A stretch of DNA of 6,128 bases from Spirochaetaceae bacterium (GTDB taxonomy: Bacteria; Spirochaetota; Spirochaetia; Treponematales; Breznakiellaceae): the NCBI GenBank assembly GCA_031257135.1, contig JAIRPH010000241.1, forward strand, positions 1 through 6,128, in the 5' to 3' direction. Every line of letters starts with the position of its first letter. Within the stretch, counting starts at the first letter, position 1. The translations under genes and the position numbers were made by a program. The notes under the pieces are model-generated. The model had not been told where the DNA came from. It did not search any database and saw only the letters and a program-made list of their open reading frames with translations. This document shows positions 5,377-6,128 of this stretch, one piece after another.

Positions 5377-5870
5377 TTGACTTTCAGAGGAATACCGGCA
5401 ACCATAAGCTCAACCGTATCCGCGGCGGCGGCGATCTTTCGGTTCGCTTCGGCAAGGAGCAGATTATAACGTCTGGTAGTTTCGTCAAAGGGGATGTTGC
5501 CAAGCCCCGTCTCATTGCTCACGACGATACCATGGACGATGCTCTTGATAAAATCATCCAGCAAACGCTGAAAATCAGCTTCCCGCTGGTAGTACATGAG
5601 ATTATTTATCCACATAGGAATACAATCAACCACTGCGTACTGTCCGGCGGCGGCAATCGCTTTATCCAAAGCTATCGGCTCTTCGATGGTAACGAACCCG
5701 CCTAAGGCGTATCGTTCTTCTTGGTGCCGGACAATCCGCCGGCGCATTTCTTCGTCAAGAACCTCCGCAGTGGCAATGAAAGAAATCGGGGACCCCCATT
5801 CTTTCCGGGCAATATCCAAGGCTCGCCGGGATTTCCCCGCTTTCACCCCTCCGGTGATAAGCATAATCAT
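5373..5870 (-). CDS. cobU: Adenosylcobinamide kinase / adenosylcobinamide-phosphate guanylyltransferase
   Basis: CobU (CobP) phosphorylates adenosylcobinamide and then transfers GMP from GTP to give adenosylcobinamide-GDP, the acceptor for the lower ligand in late cobamide assembly and salvage. The 165-residue protein is slightly shorter than the usual 170-190. It starts with the strand MLITGG and the Walker A loop GGVKAGKS (7-14), where Ala11 replaces the Ser common in the family. FIATAEVLDEEM (31-42) and RIVRHQEER (45-53) follow; His49 aligns with the His that is guanylylated in Salmonella CobU. VVSNETGLGNIP matches the family motif VTNEVGMG, and the end LMVAGIPLKVK is typical. The ATG at 5870 was used; an ATG two codons inside (5864) is possible, and no clear ribosome binding site precedes either. 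It is first in a minus-strand group with the CbiR-like gene and the oxidoreductase. CobS, CobT and CobC are not in the window. Confidence 0.95.
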   Translation of the reverse strand: MIMLITGGVKAGKSRRALDIARKEWGSPISFIATAEVLDEEMRRRIVRHQEERYALGGFVTIEEPIALDKAIAAAGQYAVVDCIPMWINNLMYYQREADFQRLLDDFIKSIVHGIVVSNETGLGNIPFDETTRRYNLLLAEANRKIAAAADTVELMVAGIPLKVK

Positions 5871-5960
5871 AGCTGTATCTTGAAAGATTCGCCTAAACCT
5901 GTCAAGTAGAGGATCGCCTCAAAGGAAGCCTGTCAAAAAAGCGCGCGAAACGTTCATATA

Positions 5961-5989
5961 TTGCATAAGGATTCATTTTTCTGTATACT
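5961..5989 (+). promoter_or_regulatory. Predicted gltB promoter
   Basis: TTGCAT (5961-5966) and TATACT (5984-5989) are separated by 17 bp. The -10 is the same hexamer seen at 2139-2144, and the -35 matches three of six consensus bases. Transcription would start near 5996, just before the GC hairpin at 5999-6014. Confidence 0.5.
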
Positions 5990-5998
5990 TCAGAAACT

Positions 5999-6014
5999 GC
6001 GCCCCGGGGGGCGC
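5999..6014 (+). promoter_or_regulatory. GC-only hairpin at the start of the gltB leader
   Basis: GCGCCCCGGGGGGCGC is a 7-bp all-GC inverted repeat (5999-6005 with 6008-6014), probably folding as 6 bp with a 4-nt loop. It lies at the very 5' end of the predicted gltB transcript, 12 nt before the ribosome binding site. No T-run follows, so it is more likely to stabilise or regulate the leader than to terminate. Confidence 0.5.
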
Positions 6015-6039
6015 GATTATCGTATAAGAGGAGCCGGTT

Positions 6040-6128
6040 ATGGCAGGATTATATAGGAAGGAACTGGAGCATGACTCGTGCGGCATAGGCTTTGCGGCGG
6101 ATATTACGGGCAAAGCCTCTCACGATAT
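6040..6128 (+). CDS. gltB: Glutamate synthase large subunit, N-terminal fragment (cut by window end)
   Basis: Only the first 29 complete codons are present. The peptide contains ELEHDSCGIGFAADI, the start of a class II glutamine amidotransferase domain as found at the N-terminus of the glutamate synthase large subunit. Cys14 would be the catalytic nucleophile, exposed after removal of a short propeptide. The full enzyme, usually about 1,500 residues, uses glutamine-derived ammonia and 2-oxoglutarate to make glutamate in nitrogen assimilation. The start is well supported: AAGAGGAG (6026-6033) lies 6 nt before the ATG. The promoter at 5961-5989 and the hairpin at 5999-6014 lie upstream. The spacing of His-Asp-Ser-Cys-Gly and the lysine-rich N-terminus fit GltB better than GlmS or PurF, but the short fragment cannot exclude a stand-alone amidotransferase-domain protein. 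Confidence 0.85.
   Translation, partial: MAGLYRKELEHDSCGIGFAADITGKASHD

Larger units (their letters stand above)
5871..6039. promoter_or_regulatory. Divergent cobU/gltB regulatory region
   Basis: This 169-bp gap separates cobU (minus) from gltB (plus). Near the cobU side an imperfect direct repeat occurs, with GATTCGCCTAAA then CCTGTCAA (5898-5905), and GATCGCCTCAAA then CCTGTCAA (5929-5936). The two CCTGTCAA copies are 31 bp apart and read TTGACAGG on the minus strand, so each contains a perfect TTGACA -35 hexamer for cobU, but the -10 matches at 17-bp spacing are poor (CAAGAT at 5882-5877 for the nearer copy). No cobalamin riboswitch core is recognisable in the cobU leader. Confidence 0.4.

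Noticed and set aside
5871..6039. Cobalamin riboswitch in the cobU leader
   Set aside because: The conserved B12-box and core elements could not be found on the minus strand, and the leader is short.

Overview
The window looks like chromosomal DNA of a spirochaete, most likely a Treponema with roughly 50% GC such as the termite-gut species. This is an inference. It rests on the atypical clade X ATP-dependent phosphofructokinase typical of treponemes and borrelias, the strong AGGAGG-type ribosome binding sites and the balanced base composition. No rRNA, tRNA, phage, transposase or CRISPR array was seen, so the organism cannot be fixed from the window alone.

Layout. Positions 1-79 hold no gene I can support. 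Positions 80-289 are a tandem array of ten 21-bp units, each carrying a short hairpin. Positions 290-590 are an AT-rich intergenic stretch with a good sigma70-type promoter (341-369) and a long leader. It leads into a coiled-coil protein of unknown function (591-1079, +). A convergent gap (1080-1202) holds three 23-bp palindromic units and a further hairpin. Then comes a short FMN-dependent alpha-hydroxy-acid dehydrogenase-family protein with altered active-site residues (1203-2093, -). It is divergent from the phosphofructokinase gene (2175-3524, +), and the 81-bp gap between them contains a 12-bp perfect palindrome with a TATACT hexamer on each strand. A symmetric hairpin (3531-3570) ends the kinase transcript and faces the minus-strand block.

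The minus-strand block (5870 down to 3584) reads cobU, then a CbiR-like TIM-barrel protein, then a Gfo/Idh/MocA oxidoreductase. cobU and the CbiR-like gene overlap by ATGA. In the known chemistry, CbiR opens the nucleotide loop of a foreign cobamide and CobU reactivates the resulting cobinamide phosphate to GDP-cobinamide, so the pair would start and continue cobamide remodelling. The oxidoreductase lies 38 bp downstream, and its link to cobamides is unknown. A 169-bp divergent region then leads to the start of gltB, the glutamate synthase large subunit, which is cut by the window end after 29 codons.

The most notable items are the cobU-cbiR remodelling pair, the helically phased 21-bp hairpin array, the palindromic triplet with an inverted third core, and the oxidase-family protein lacking the usual substrate-binding residues. 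I see no complete, clearly undescribed system.
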